Below are positions 46,623 through 55,746 of a DNA stretch of 64,000 nt, one piece after another. This DNA comes from Kangiella profundi (GTDB taxonomy: Bacteria > Pseudomonadota > Gammaproteobacteria > Enterobacterales > Kangiellaceae). The DNA is taken from positions 2,418,001 to 2,482,000 of the forward strand of contig NZ_CP025120.1 of the NCBI RefSeq assembly GCF_002838765.1, in the 5' to 3' direction. Under the pieces are notes generated by a model. The model made no database searches. It had not been told where the DNA came from and saw only the letters and a list, made by a program, of their open reading frames with translations. Within the stretch, counting starts at the first letter, position 1. Each line of letters starts with the position of its first letter. Made by a program: the position numbers and the translations under genes.

Positions 46623-46744
46623 AAATATTACAAGGGGAGGTCGATATTATTTCTGTTTTATTGAGGTTGGGGATGATGTGGATCAAGTGTTTCACTATAT
46701 ATATTCGATTTCATAGAACATAGGCTGCTGACTTATTTTCAATT

Positions 46745-46939
46745 ACCCTTTTCTTTGCTCGTCCAAAGAAAAGGGTGAAAAGAAAAGACGCCCCAGTCGT
46801 TAGGTCCTTTGGACTACCCTCGCTCATAAAAGTTATTAACGCGCCGCCAATACGAAACATCCTGTTTCGAAGTGGCTAAATTGGGCGTCCTGCCCAATTT
46901 TCCCTATAACTTTTCTTCTCTCGGCTAACTCTAAGGGGT
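46745..46939 (+). repeat. Long intergenic repeat, copy A
   Basis: It begins with a 13-bp perfect hairpin (ACCCTTTTCTTTG, loop CTCGTC, and its complement, 46745-46776). It continues with about 160 bp shared with copy B, including GGACTACCCTCGCTCAT, CGCGCCGCCAATACGAAAC and CTCTCGGCTAACTCTAAGG. It fills most of the 421-bp gap between the Fur box and the monooxygenase gene. I see no gene in the gap. Confidence 0.85.
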
Positions 46940-46991
46940 GTATTGGTGCTAGACATCTAATTCTCTACACCAATCTACGACTAGAAATAAT

Positions 46992-47282
46992 TTAGGTTGA
47001 TTTATAAGACCTTTTAACTTCTACCACTTCCACGGAATAAGACTCATACCAGCGTTGTTGACCGAGCTGTTGTGCAGCGAGGTGTTCAGGGTGTTGCTTC
47101 CAGGCTTTGATATGGTCTTCCGATGGCCAGTAGGAAAGCGCTATTTCCTGATCACCTTCGGTGACTGCATTAAACTCCAGACAACCAAATTCTGAAAGAG
47201 CCAGCTCACGCATGCGCTGGGCTGTTTGGGAATACTCGTCATCAAATTGACGAACCTTTGCTTTAAAGATCACAACAAACAT
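46992..47282 (-). CDS. Antibiotic biosynthesis monooxygenase (ABM) domain protein
   Basis: A 96-residue ferredoxin-like ABM protein, opening FVVIFKAKVRQFDDEYSQTA and holding LEFNAVTEGDQEIALSYWPSEDHIKAWKQHPEHLAAQQLG with the conserved W and H residues. Members act as heme-degrading or quinol monooxygenases, or are of unknown role. It follows ubiI by 9 bp, so a link with quinone metabolism is possible but unproved. Confidence 0.85.
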   Translation of the reverse strand: MFVVIFKAKVRQFDDEYSQTAQRMRELALSEFGCLEFNAVTEGDQEIALSYWPSEDHIKAWKQHPEHLAAQQLGQQRWYESYSVEVVEVKRSYKST

Positions 47283-47291
47283 CTTTGCTCC

Positions 47292-48485
47292 CTACAGCCC
47301 CATTGCCTGTTTGATCAACTGCTGCTTTAACAGGGGATGCTGATTGGTCAGCGCCAAACCGTAGCTTCGAGTCATTTGTATAAATGGTATGTCCTGTTCA
47401 AAGAGTAACTTAAAGCCCTGCATGGCTTTTTGCATCATGAATATTTCGCCTTTGCGCGCTCGCTCGTAGGATCGCAAATTTCTTTTCAGGCCGATATCCT
47501 GTTGTTTTTTCAAAGTCTTTTCAATGGTATTGGCAAGTTCCAACACATCGCTAAAGCCGAGGTTAACGCCCTGTCCCGCTAAGGGATGGATGGTATGCGC
47601 TGCATCGCCTATCAACGCTATGCGTTCCTGGACCAACGATTCTGCGGTGCGCTCAATCAAAGGAAAAGCCACTCGCTGACTTGTTTCCAGACAGTGACCC
47701 AGCGTTAACTCAAAAGTCTGCTCCAACCGATTTAAAAATTCTTTATCGTCTAAAGACATTAATTGATCGGCGTAGTCGCTTTTGACTGACCAGACGATTG
47801 AACAGTGATGTTCATCGGTCAGTGGAAGAAAGGCCAGTGGACCATTGTGATCGAAGCGTTGCCAAGCCGTATTTTGATGTGGCTTTTCGGTTTTAATGGT
47901 GGCGACTATGGCTTTATGCCCATACGGGGTTTGTTTTATGTCTATGCCACTATTATTTCGGAGCCATGACATAGCACCATCTGCCGCGACCAATAGCCTG
48001 GCTGAAAGCATTTTACCATCGGTCAGTTCAATACTTGCCTGATCTGCATGATAGGAAACTTTGCTACATTTCTGAGGTGATAAAAAATCAATGTTTCGAT
48101 ACGGTTTTATCGCCTGAAACAGGCTGCGGCGCAACACACGATTCTCGATAATATGTCCAAGGTTAGGCTCCGCTAGAAGATTGGCATCAAATTCAATATT
48201 GCCTCGACTGGCTTCACCATCCCACACTGACATCTTTTGGTAAGCTGTTTTTTCATCCGGCTCTATAAAACTCCAGGCGCCTGTTTCATCCAGTAACTTC
48301 TGGCTGGCGCGGGTAATCGCGCTAACCCGCAAATCATAATCATCCTTGTTCCAGCTCATTTCGACAGTCTTAGGATCGATAATGGCGATTCGGATCTGTG
48401 TCTGCGCCAAGCGAGCAGCCAATGCCAGACCGACCATGCCTCCGCCAACAATAATCAGATCATAATCAGGGTTACTGTGTTGCAT
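47292..48485 (-). CDS. ubiI: Ubiquinone biosynthesis FAD hydroxylase (UbiI/VisC-like)
   Basis: A 397-residue flavoprotein monooxygenase of the UbiH/COQ6 family that hydroxylates the ubiquinone ring. The FAD-binding GGGMVGLALAARLA motif is at residues 14-27, the DG motif is LLVAADGAMSWLR, and the second FAD motif is IALIGDAAHTIHPLAGQGVNLG. Its position downstream of ubiH is that of visC/ubiI in E. coli, where it makes the C5 hydroxylation. UbiF-like (C6) activity cannot be excluded. The start overlaps the end of the upstream unknown gene by 14 bp. Confidence 0.88.
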   Translation of the reverse strand: MQHSNPDYDLIIVGGGMVGLALAARLAQTQIRIAIIDPKTVEMSWNKDDYDLRVSAITRASQKLLDETGAWSFIEPDEKTAYQKMSVWDGEASRGNIEFDANLLAEPNLGHIIENRVLRRSLFQAIKPYRNIDFLSPQKCSKVSYHADQASIELTDGKMLSARLLVAADGAMSWLRNNSGIDIKQTPYGHKAIVATIKTEKPHQNTAWQRFDHNGPLAFLPLTDEHHCSIVWSVKSDYADQLMSLDDKEFLNRLEQTFELTLGHCLETSQRVAFPLIERTAESLVQERIALIGDAAHTIHPLAGQGVNLGFSDVLELANTIEKTLKKQQDIGLKRNLRSYERARKGEIFMMQKAMQGFKLLFEQDIPFIQMTRSYGLALTNQHPLLKQQLIKQAMGL

Positions 48486-49311
48486 ACTGACTCTCTTTAA
48501 AACAGCTGTTTATCATAGACTCATTCTGTTGATTGTTTTCCAGAATGCGCCAAAGTTCTGGCATCTCCTGCTTTACATCAAAGGTCAAGGTTTCCTTGTA
48601 TTCCTTTCGCTTCTGACGAGCAAGTTTTAGCTCTTCGCGGATTGATTGGGCAGCATCTTTTATCATAGCGTCAGTGATATCATTTCGTTGATAACCCGGC
48701 TTCAATATCTCTGCAAACTGCTGCGCAAATACATCATCAAAATCCTGACTGATTTGTGTCCAGCCGAGCAGTTTAAGCCTGAGTTTCAATTGTCGCTCGG
48801 ACGATTGCCCCTGATCTTTTGCCATCTGCCTGGCAACCTTTTCCCCATAGCTGCTGATCATGCAGCTGGTCATGGCACTGAAGCCATCAACCACCGCCAT
48901 ATAGCAAAAATGTTCCGCATCACTAACCTTGCCTGAGCGAAAATAATAATGACGCTGAGCAAGCTCCAGGTTGGCGGCCTTATCACCCTCCTGGGCAAGT
49001 CGCATCAGAGTTTCTGTTGAATATTTGTCATAATCCGTTCGCTCGTAGAATCTGGACTCTTTGACCGGATACCCTTTACTGGCCTGCCATTGGAAACGCT
49101 CTAAATCAAATGCCTCAGATACCCACTGATCATGATATAGCTGCCAGTCATCATAGTTCTTTACTGCTTTACACAGTTCTTCAGAAACTTCTTGTGACTG
49201 CCTGGTATCATCAGGTTCAACATGTTTTGCATCAACCAGCATCGAGCACAGACAGAGCAAAAGCCCCGTTGCTATATGTTGGAAACTCAGAATGTCTGTT
49301 TGTGCTGTCAT
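48472..49311 (-). CDS. Exported Sel1/TPR-like protein, paralog 2 in the ubi operon
   Basis: A 279-residue protein with a signal-like hydrophobic segment (HIATGLLLCLCSMLVDAKH, residues ~12-30). The rest is helical. It shares with its upstream neighbour (49360-50328) the blocks ELCKAVKNYDDWQ, TDYDKYSTETLMRLAQEGDKAANLE, FCYMAVVDGFSAMTSCMIS and a C-terminal SCF, including matched cysteines. The 'A..GD..A...LA..Y' unit is Sel1/TPR-like. No family is recognised. It overlaps ubiI and lies within the ubiH-ubiI interval. Confidence 0.7.
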   Translation of the reverse strand: MTAQTDILSFQHIATGLLLCLCSMLVDAKHVEPDDTRQSQEVSEELCKAVKNYDDWQLYHDQWVSEAFDLERFQWQASKGYPVKESRFYERTDYDKYSTETLMRLAQEGDKAANLELAQRHYYFRSGKVSDAEHFCYMAVVDGFSAMTSCMISSYGEKVARQMAKDQGQSSERQLKLRLKLLGWTQISQDFDDVFAQQFAEILKPGYQRNDITDAMIKDAAQSIREELKLARQKRKEYKETLTFDVKQEMPELWRILENNQQNESMINSCFKESQYATQ

Positions 49312-49359
49312 CTGTTGTTCAACTTGCTGATATGTTGCTAGATGCGTTTATTTAAAACG

Positions 49360-50328
49360 CTACTCGAAACATTTGGCAACGGCTCCTTCCTGAATATTAT
49401 TGTCAACCGCATAGGTGATGATGTCCGGTGCTGGTTCACTGTCAAATTCCCCTAGCCCTAGGTTATTTCGTCGTTTAACAATATCGGCATAAAGCATCTG
49501 AGCTTTTGCATCAACCTCTTCGTCATCGACTTCAACACCTTCTACCTCAGTGAAGAACTGAACCGCAAATAACTCTCCCAGAGGGTCATTACGCAGCTGA
49601 TATAACTTTTGCCAAGCCTGCATTTCAACGTGCAACTCCTCAATTCGTTCAGCATCTGGCTCTTCTTGATTTTCATGCTGAGTCACCAGGTGATTAAGAT
49701 AACTTGTTTTACAACGAAGCATGGCCGAGTAGCCATGAACAACCGCTTTTTCGCAGTAAGGTTGAGCTTCTTCAAGCGAAGCAGGGTCGCCCTGCAGGAA
49801 TAAACGATACGCAAATTTGACGTTGGCAATAGGATCGCCAGCATCCGCCATCTGTTGTAAATCTTCAGTTTCATAATAGTCATAATCAGAGGTCTTTTTG
49901 ATTTCCATTCCGCTACCGTTGTATTCCATTTCAAAATAACCGCGCGTGTTGCCCCAGCTTCTGATGTCATCGACTAGTTTCTGAGAGTTATAACCCGACT
50001 CTGACTTCTGCCAGTCGTCATACTTCGCCACCAGCTCACACAGTTTTTCTTCTGGCACGTCTTCAGCATCATCAGCCACCTGTTTTGACTCATTGGTATC
50101 CAACTGTTGTTCATTCGAGTCACTGGTCGGCTGGTTATCATTGGGCTTTTTAACTTCTTCGACGGTGTCCTTACCTAGCTTTTCATTTGTTACCAGCGGC
50201 TGACCATTTCCTTCAACACTTTCCTGTACATTGTCCTGAGCAGCGTCCTGAGAAATACTGCGCCAGGCGACAGTGGCCAGTACCACTACCAACAACAACA
50301 TCAAAACAATAATGATTTTATTCTTCAT
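49360..50328 (-). CDS. Membrane-anchored Sel1/TPR-like protein, paralog 1 in the ubi operon
   Basis: A ~322-residue protein with an N-terminal membrane helix (MKNKIIIVLMLLLVVVLATV), a long acidic and polar linker (residues ~28-95, rich in Q, N, E and D), and a helical domain paralogous to the next gene: KLCELVAKYDDWQ, SDYDYYETEDLQQMADAGDPIANVKF, YCEKAVVHGYSAMLRCKTS and the end AKCFE. The ATG at 50328 overlaps the ubiH stop by 11 bp. Topology suggests a periplasmic domain. It probably arose by duplication with its neighbour; the function is unknown. Confidence 0.72.
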   Translation of the reverse strand: MKNKIIIVLMLLLVVVLATVAWRSISQDAAQDNVQESVEGNGQPLVTNEKLGKDTVEEVKKPNDNQPTSDSNEQQLDTNESKQVADDAEDVPEEKLCELVAKYDDWQKSESGYNSQKLVDDIRSWGNTRGYFEMEYNGSGMEIKKTSDYDYYETEDLQQMADAGDPIANVKFAYRLFLQGDPASLEEAQPYCEKAVVHGYSAMLRCKTSYLNHLVTQHENQEEPDAERIEELHVEMQAWQKLYQLRNDPLGELFAVQFFTEVEGVEVDDEEVDAKAQMLYADIVKRRNNLGLGEFDSEPAPDIITYAVDNNIQEGAVAKCFE

Positions 50329-51556
50329 GACTTGCCATCTGACTGTTATTAAATCCAAAACCCATTGCCTGACTGGCAAACAGACCCTTTGCCACAGGTG
50401 CTGTATCCATCGCCTTCAACAAAAGGTTTCGTGATATGGACAGTGGCAGCCAGCTATTACTGAACAGGCGCGCCAGTGATTCGGTAACCCACAAGGTCTG
50501 CTCCCTATCCGGATGTCTTTTCTGCTGGTACTGCCTTAATAACTGATAGGAACCCACGGTCTTCATCAAGGCCTGTTCATCGTCCACTATTGAACTCTTC
50601 GCAGTAGCTAGAAGTTCCGTTAAATCTGCTACATCACGCAAACCCAGATTGAATCCCTGACCGGCAATGGGATGTAGTGACTGTGCAGCATTACCTATTA
50701 AAACGCAGCGACCACGGAAAAGGGTTTCAGCCTTTAACTGAATGAGTGGAAAAGATTTTCTGCTACCCACTTTGGTGATTTTGCCAAGCCTTGCTCCAAA
50801 AGCCTCTTCCAGCTTTGCAGCAAACTCAGCCTCATCAAGTGCAACAAGTTCGTTCGCTTCCTTAGTCGGCTTAGACCAGACCAGCGCCATGCGATTTTTA
50901 GTGAGCGGTAATAATGCCAGTGGCCCATCCTGGGTAAAGCGCTCGTAAGCACAATTTTGATGGGGTAGCTGAGTAGTCAGGTTACAGACGATGGCAGATT
51001 TAAGATAATCATTAATTTGAGCATCAATATGCAGCTGCTGGCGTAAGGGTGAACGGGCTCCATCGGCCAACACCACCAATCCTGCCTTCACTTCCTCAGT
51101 TTCGCCATTTAATTCAATACGCAAGGTTGCTTCATCTGCCGACTGCTGAATATCGACCACTTTTGCAGGTGCATGATACTCAATAAGTGACTGATTGCTG
51201 ATGGCTTGATTAAGCGCCTGTCCCAGTTGCCAGTTCTCAATAACCGCGCCCAGCGCTGGTACACCACACTCAGCAGCATCAATCCGAGCAAACCCGCAAT
51301 GGCCCTGATCGGAGACATGAATGGTCTTGATGGGTGCAGCAACCGAATACAGGTCTTTATCCAGCCCAAGCTTTTTTAGAATATTTAATGAAGCCGCTGA
51401 CAAGGCAACGGTTCTATCATCAAACCCCGGTTGTTCATTGGTTTCCGGAGCGATGGCTTCAAAAACAGCATTTTTAATACCTGCATTAGCTAATGCCAGA
51501 GCCAGACTGGCTCCTGCCATCCCACCGCCAATAATCACCACCGGATAAGTTTTCAC
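50318..51556 (-). CDS. ubiH: 2-octaprenyl-6-methoxyphenol hydroxylase (UbiH)
   Basis: A 412-residue FAD monooxygenase that hydroxylates the ubiquinone ring at C1. The FAD motif is IIGGGMAGASLALALANAG. GFDDRTVALSAASLNILKKLGL is the UbiH-specific segment, and VLIGNAAQSLHPIAGQGFNLGLRDVADL is the second FAD motif. It follows pepP by 9 bp in the conserved ygfB-pepP-ubiH order. Confidence 0.93.
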   Translation of the reverse strand: MKTYPVVIIGGGMAGASLALALANAGIKNAVFEAIAPETNEQPGFDDRTVALSAASLNILKKLGLDKDLYSVAAPIKTIHVSDQGHCGFARIDAAECGVPALGAVIENWQLGQALNQAISNQSLIEYHAPAKVVDIQQSADEATLRIELNGETEEVKAGLVVLADGARSPLRQQLHIDAQINDYLKSAIVCNLTTQLPHQNCAYERFTQDGPLALLPLTKNRMALVWSKPTKEANELVALDEAEFAAKLEEAFGARLGKITKVGSRKSFPLIQLKAETLFRGRCVLIGNAAQSLHPIAGQGFNLGLRDVADLTELLATAKSSIVDDEQALMKTVGSYQLLRQYQQKRHPDREQTLWVTESLARLFSNSWLPLSISRNLLLKAMDTAPVAKGLFASQAMGFGFNNSQMASHEE

Positions 51557-51565
51557 GAATTTTTC

Positions 51566-52885
51566 CTACTGTTTCTTGGCCTGAGCCATAAGCTGCTCAA
51601 TTTCTTCGCGCGTTTTTGGCACACCTTTCGATAAGATGTCATAACCCTCTCGCGTTACCAGTACATCATCTTCAATTCGGATGCCAATACCCCGCCACTT
51701 TTTGGCCGCCTTGGTATTGTCCTTTCCAATATAGAGTGCCGGCTCAACCGTAAGCACCATGCCTGGCTCTAACACACGTGGTTGGCCATGCACCTGATAA
51801 TCGCCCACATCATGCACATCCAGTCCAATCCAGTGACCCGTTTTATGCATGTAAAAATCGCGGTAAGCACCACGTTTAATTAATTCTTTAACGTTACCTT
51901 TCAAAATTTTCAGATCCACCAAACCTTTGGTGATCACTTCTACCGCCTTATCATGAATCTGCGCCCAATGATTACCGGGCTTGATCATTTTAATCGCCGC
52001 TAACTGCGCTTCAAGCACGATATCGTAGAGCTGTGCCTGTTCCTTGCTGTATTGGCCATTGATCGGAATAGTGCGCGTGATATCAGATGCATAATGATCG
52101 AATTCACATCCAGCATCCACCAACAATAAGTCTCCATCATGTAGCTCATCGCCATTTTCCACGTAATGCAAAATATTGGCATTATCACCACCTGCCACAA
52201 TGGATGGGTAGGCTGGATAGCGGCAACCGCCTTGCACGTAATGGTAGTGCAATACTGCTTCCATCTGCATTTCTGTCTTGCCGGGAGCGCAGGCTTTCAT
52301 CAATTCGGTATGGGCTTTGGCAGCTGTTTTTGCCGCATGGCGCATACGTTGAACTTCTGCAGAAGACTTTATCAGACGCATGTCGTGCAGATGATGACGC
52401 AAATCAACCAGCTCCCCGGGAGGCTCTGAACCTCTAACAGACTGTGACTGCAGCTGACTACGCCATTCCATGATGTGCTGATCAAACTCTGGATGCGCAC
52501 CAAAGGCAAAATAGATCCGCTCCTTGCCTTCCATCAAACCTGGAAGAATGTCATCAATATCGGATATCGGGAAAGCATCATCCGCACCAAGCTGCTCCAC
52601 TACACCTTCCTGCCCAAGTCGCTTGCCGTGCCAGATTTCCTGCGTAATGTCTTTCTCACGATTGAACAGAATAAACTCACCATGTTTGCGGCCAGGCACC
52701 AGAACCGCTACTGCTTCAGGCTCATTGAAGCCCGTTAAGTACCAGAAGTCATTGTCCTGTCTGAAAGGATAGTGCACATCATGGCTGCGAACCTTTTCAG
52801 TGGCGGAGGGTAAAATGGCAATGGAGTTGGGACCCATCCATTGCATCAGTTTCTTACGTCGTGCGGCAAAATTGATTGCTTGCAT
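51566..52885 (-). CDS. pepP: Xaa-Pro aminopeptidase (aminopeptidase P)
   Basis: A 439-residue dinuclear-metal peptidase that removes N-terminal residues preceding proline. The pita-bread metal ligands are visible: two aspartates in LVDAGCEFDHYASDITRTIP, a histidine in HKTGHWIGLDVHDVG, and glutamates in LTVEPALYIG and GIRIEDDVLVT. The N-terminal AMP_N domain includes RSHDVHYPFRQDNDFWYLTGFNEPEA. It lies between ygfB and ubiH. Confidence 0.96.
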   Translation of the reverse strand: MQAINFAARRKKLMQWMGPNSIAILPSATEKVRSHDVHYPFRQDNDFWYLTGFNEPEAVAVLVPGRKHGEFILFNREKDITQEIWHGKRLGQEGVVEQLGADDAFPISDIDDILPGLMEGKERIYFAFGAHPEFDQHIMEWRSQLQSQSVRGSEPPGELVDLRHHLHDMRLIKSSAEVQRMRHAAKTAAKAHTELMKACAPGKTEMQMEAVLHYHYVQGGCRYPAYPSIVAGGDNANILHYVENGDELHDGDLLLVDAGCEFDHYASDITRTIPINGQYSKEQAQLYDIVLEAQLAAIKMIKPGNHWAQIHDKAVEVITKGLVDLKILKGNVKELIKRGAYRDFYMHKTGHWIGLDVHDVGDYQVHGQPRVLEPGMVLTVEPALYIGKDNTKAAKKWRGIGIRIEDDVLVTREGYDILSKGVPKTREEIEQLMAQAKKQ

Positions 52886-52927
52886 CCAATATCCTGTAAA
52901 GCTTGTGTTGGCTCGGTAGTGTTATTC

Positions 52928-53479
52928 CTAATGAATATTATTATTCTGTGGCGCTGAAGGTGCAGCCTGATTAGCAGTAAAGATTATTTGCGCTGACATT
53001 TTCACATGCTCGGAAATGGTCATAAATGCAGACTCCAGCTCTTCGCTATCTTCATCTTCAACTGAAAAATCGATTTTGGCTATCTCGCTTACATCTCTTA
53101 ATGCTTCTTTGGCATCACCCTCCAGCTCTTTCTCCTGCTTGATTAAGCCATAGCCGGTCAAATAACCCTGACACCACTCACCAAGCGCCTTAGCGCGTTG
53201 GTCAATCGGATAGTCATCTTCAGGAATGAGCAAGTCAATTGAGTAAGATTCTGGCTGATAGTCTTTCTGAGTAAAAGCAATGATTTGCTCCAGCTCATCT
53301 TCTGCCTGCTGACCCAGCGGTTCACCATTAGCCAGGAAATCGCTCATTTGCTGTGGCCAGCGTCCCGCTTCTGGCACAAAGCCATGACCAACCAGCCCAT
53401 GCAGCATACCTGCAAGTTCAGCACCAGAAAGGTCTGGTAGAAATTTCTGGCAAAACTCATTTATTTCTAAATAATTCAT
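52928..53479 (-). CDS. ygfB: UPF0149/YgfB family protein
   Basis: A 183-residue helical protein. Key segments are SGAELAGMLHGLVGHGF near the start and LGEWCQGYLTGYGLIKQ, the CxG-type motif of UPF0149. The family's role is poorly defined; in Pseudomonas it has been linked to antibiotic resistance regulation. It heads the minus-strand pepP-ubiH operon and is divergent from the zap genes. Confidence 0.9.
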   Translation of the reverse strand: MNYLEINEFCQKFLPDLSGAELAGMLHGLVGHGFVPEAGRWPQQMSDFLANGEPLGQQAEDELEQIIAFTQKDYQPESYSIDLLIPEDDYPIDQRAKALGEWCQGYLTGYGLIKQEKELEGDAKEALRDVSEIAKIDFSVEDEDSEELESAFMTISEHVKMSAQIIFTANQAAPSAPQNNNIH

Positions 53480-53619
53480 TAAGTTAAGTGCTTTTCATCT
53501 TGTAATTTCGGTTGCAGGCCCATAGTTTAACTCGCCAGGCGCTTAAAACCCAACACTAGCGCCCGAGAATTATTGGATAAAAAGCTGATAGCAGCATCAC
53601 AAGTCAAGCTGATTAAACA

Positions 53620-53648
53620 TTGACCAAAAACCGGCTTGACTTTATAGT
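53620..53648 (+). promoter_or_regulatory. Sigma-70 promoter for the zapB-like/zapA genes
   Basis: TTGACC, a 17-bp spacer and TATAGT, both boxes one base off consensus, lie 28 bp before the zapB-like start. Confidence 0.75.
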
Positions 53649-53676
53649 GTGCTTTAACAAAATCGGGTAACTCACT

Positions 53677-53874
53677 ATGACACAAGGTCAATTAGAGAAA
53701 CTAGAAGATAAGATCAACGCCTTGTTAGCGCGCTTCGAGAAGATCAATCTCGAGAATAATCAGTTACGTCAACAGGTTAATGAGTTGCGTAATGAGCGTG
53801 ATCGTCTGCATAGCAAAAATGAAACTGCACGCAAGCAGATTGATATTATGATCTCTCGACTGAAGTCGATGTAG
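53677..53874 (+). CDS. ZapB-like coiled-coil protein (TIGR02449 family)
   Basis: A 65-residue, almost wholly coiled-coil protein (EKLEDKINALLARFEKINLENNQLRQQVNELRNERDRLHSKNETARKQI in heptads) ending RLKSM. Small proteins of this type sit directly before zapA in many gammaproteobacteria and are thought to help FtsZ ring assembly, like ZapB. It is 26 bp upstream of zapA. Confidence 0.85.
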   Translation: MTQGQLEKLEDKINALLARFEKINLENNQLRQQVNELRNERDRLHSKNETARKQIDIMISRLKSM

Positions 53875-53900
53875 ATTGCACTTAAGGTTTTTATAACAAT

Positions 53901-54227
53901 ATGGCAAAACCAAAAGTTACACCCATTAACATTACTATTTTGGGGAAAGAGTTCCAGGTCGCCAGTCCTGAAAGCGAACATCAGAAGCTTTTACAGGCCG
54001 CGAGTTTTTTGGACAAGCGCATGAAAGAGATCCGTGAATCGGGCAAGGTGCTTGGTCTGGAAAGAATCGCCGTGATGGCTGCTTTGAACTTAAGCTATGA
54101 GTTACTCAATTCGCCAACGCTTGATAGTGATGAAGCCAATGAAATCGAGCAAAGGCTGAGCCACATGAGTCAGAAAATTGACCAGGCTTTAAAACACAGT
54201 GAGCAAATAGAACTCACTGACTCTTAA
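53901..54227 (+). CDS. zapA: Cell division protein ZapA
   Basis: A 108-residue FtsZ-associated protein that bundles FtsZ filaments at midcell. Typical parts are VTPINITILGKEFQVASPE, LLQAASFLDKRMKEIRES and ERIAVMAALNLSYELL, followed by a coiled-coil tail. It is followed by 6S RNA and fau, the conserved zapA-ssrS-fau order. Confidence 0.94.
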   Translation: MAKPKVTPINITILGKEFQVASPESEHQKLLQAASFLDKRMKEIRESGKVLGLERIAVMAALNLSYELLNSPTLDSDEANEIEQRLSHMSQKIDQALKHSEQIELTDS

Positions 54228-54349
54228 TATTTTATAGCACAGCATTCTCAAACGAGCAGGAACGCCACTTCACTTTTAACATTTAGTTAGAAGTGTCAGA
54301 CAGTTAACGCCTTTGTGGCCAACTGACGCCCGGAAGGACCCAGCTAAAC

Positions 54350-54380
54350 TTGAAACATCGACCAGGGTCTATGTTACAAT
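54350..54380 (+). promoter_or_regulatory. Promoter of the 6S RNA gene
   Basis: TTGAAA and TACAAT stand 19 bp apart, placing transcription start near 54387, just where the 6S RNA closing stem begins. Confidence 0.55.
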
Positions 54381-54384
54381 GGCT

Positions 54385-54560
54385 CTTCCTGGACTGTTCG
54401 TCAGTAGCGACCGTCCTCGAGCCGATAATACTTTAATTGGGACTCCTCAATGGAAGTGTTGCGCAAGTCCGCTTCGACCGGAAAGCCTGATCTTCTATAT
54501 GGACTCCCCCCTGAACCTTTGGGTTCATGGGCTATTACCTACAACGGCAGTCCGGGGTTT
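54385..54560 (+). ncRNA. ssrS: 6S RNA
   Basis: 6S RNA mimics an open promoter and sequesters sigma-70 RNA polymerase in stationary phase. The ends pair (CCTGGACTG with CAGTCCGGG), closing a long hairpin. Inside, GAGCCGATAAT matches the E. coli GAGCCGATATT block, and CCTGAACCTTTGGGTTCATGGG matches the E. coli CCTTGAACCAAGGGTTCAAGGG stem. The size (about 175 nt) and the zapA-ssrS-fau position agree. Exact ends are estimated. A reading frame across the region is spurious. Confidence 0.92.
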
Positions 54561-54574
54561 AATATTTAGACGCA

Positions 54575-55210
54575 ATGAACGAAGCAGTTGCTCAAAAACA
54601 TTATCTAAGAACCAGAATTAAGCATGAACGCTTAACGCTGACTAAGCCCTTTATGGAGCGCGCTGCGCTTGCCCTTCTTGGCCACGCCTCACAGGCCAAA
54701 CTCATCGAAGATCATGACACTATCGCTTTCTATCTGCCCACCCGTGGCGAAATCAGCTGTTTACCTATGATCGAATATGCCCTCAAGTTGGGCAAAAAAT
54801 GCTATGTGCCTAAGATCTATCCGAACAAAAAAAGAGGCATGTGGTTCCTGCCCTATACCGGCAAAGAGTCAGTTAAAGAAGGAGCTTTCGGCATCCTGGA
54901 GCCCACTGCACCTATCAGTAAAGCGGTTCGTCCGAGTGAGCTGGATATCATCTTTATGCCACTGGTGGCATTTGACCTCAAAGGCAACCGACTTGGCATG
55001 GGCGGAGGTTACTACGACACGGTTCTCGCCAATATCCCCAAACACGAACAACCCAAACTCATCGGCCTTGCCTATAACCTGCAACAGGTTCGCGACATCC
55101 CTCAGGAAAAGTGGGATATCCAGATGGATGCTGTCATCACCCCCAGTAACTACCGCTTATTTGAGCGCAAACCGAAGCCCGATTCAGAAACGCCAATCCC
55201 TAAGCCATAA
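54575..55210 (+). CDS. fau: 5-formyltetrahydrofolate cyclo-ligase
   Basis: The enzyme converts 5-formyl-THF to 5,10-methenyl-THF with ATP, recycling folate; 5-formyl-THF is made as a side product with glycine metabolism, so it complements the gcv, thyA and folA genes of this window. Signatures are the basic N-terminus RTRIKHERLTL, FYLPTRGEISCLPMI, LVAFDLKGNRLGMGGGYYD with the substrate loop, and the final DAVITP. It begins 14 bp after 6S RNA and may be cotranscribed with it. Also called ygfA. Confidence 0.94.
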   Translation: MNEAVAQKHYLRTRIKHERLTLTKPFMERAALALLGHASQAKLIEDHDTIAFYLPTRGEISCLPMIEYALKLGKKCYVPKIYPNKKRGMWFLPYTGKESVKEGAFGILEPTAPISKAVRPSELDIIFMPLVAFDLKGNRLGMGGGYYDTVLANIPKHEQPKLIGLAYNLQQVRDIPQEKWDIQMDAVITPSNYRLFERKPKPDSETPIPKP

Positions 55211-55273
55211 CTAACAATTTTCTAGCCCATGCTTTATACTTTGCGCTTTAGTCACCAACAAGCCTAGAGCACT

Positions 55274-55738
55274 ATGAAGTATTGGTTAATGAAGTCTGAG
55301 CCGGATGTCTTCGGCATTGAACACCTCAAAGCCCTACCTAATAAAACAGATCACTGGGATGGCGTTCGCAACTATCAGGCACGCAACATGATGCGTGATG
55401 AAATGAAAAAAGGCGATAAGGTTTTCTTCTACCACTCTAACTGCAAACCACCTGCAATAGTAGGCATCATGGAAGTGGTCAAAGAAGGTTATGTCGACCA
55501 TACCGCTTTCGATCCTGACCAGAAATACTACGATCCGAAAAGTAACCCTGATAATCCACGCTGGTATATGGTTGACGTCAAACATGTGCGTGATTTGAAG
55601 CGTGAAATACCACTGGATGAATTAAAACAGTACCCAGAGCTGGCTGACATGAAGCTAGTGCAAAAAGGTAACAGGCTTTCAATCATGCCCGTCACTAAAG
55701 ACGAATGGGACTTTATTTTAAGCATAGAAAAACAATAG
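55274..55738 (+). CDS. EVE domain protein
   Basis: A 154-residue single EVE domain (PUA-like fold), from [18 protein letters not shown] and [23 protein letters not shown] to [22 protein letters not shown] domains bind modified bases in DNA or RNA; stand-alone bacterial forms resemble human THYN1. The aromatic cage residues (W28-type, YQARN) appear intact. It lies just upstream of rpiA in the same direction, 8 bp apart. Confidence 0.92.
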   Translation: MKYWLMKSEPDVFGIEHLKALPNKTDHWDGVRNYQARNMMRDEMKKGDKVFFYHSNCKPPAIVGIMEVVKEGYVDHTAFDPDQKYYDPKSNPDNPRWYMVDVKHVRDLKREIPLDELKQYPELADMKLVQKGNRLSIMPVTKDEWDFILSIEKQ

Positions 55739-55746
55739 GAGCCTTT

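Noticed and set aside
54313..54621. Open reading frame of 102 codons after zapA
   Set aside because: It covers the 6S RNA gene; conserved RNA blocks and the closing stem explain the sequence, and the peptide has no recognisable features.
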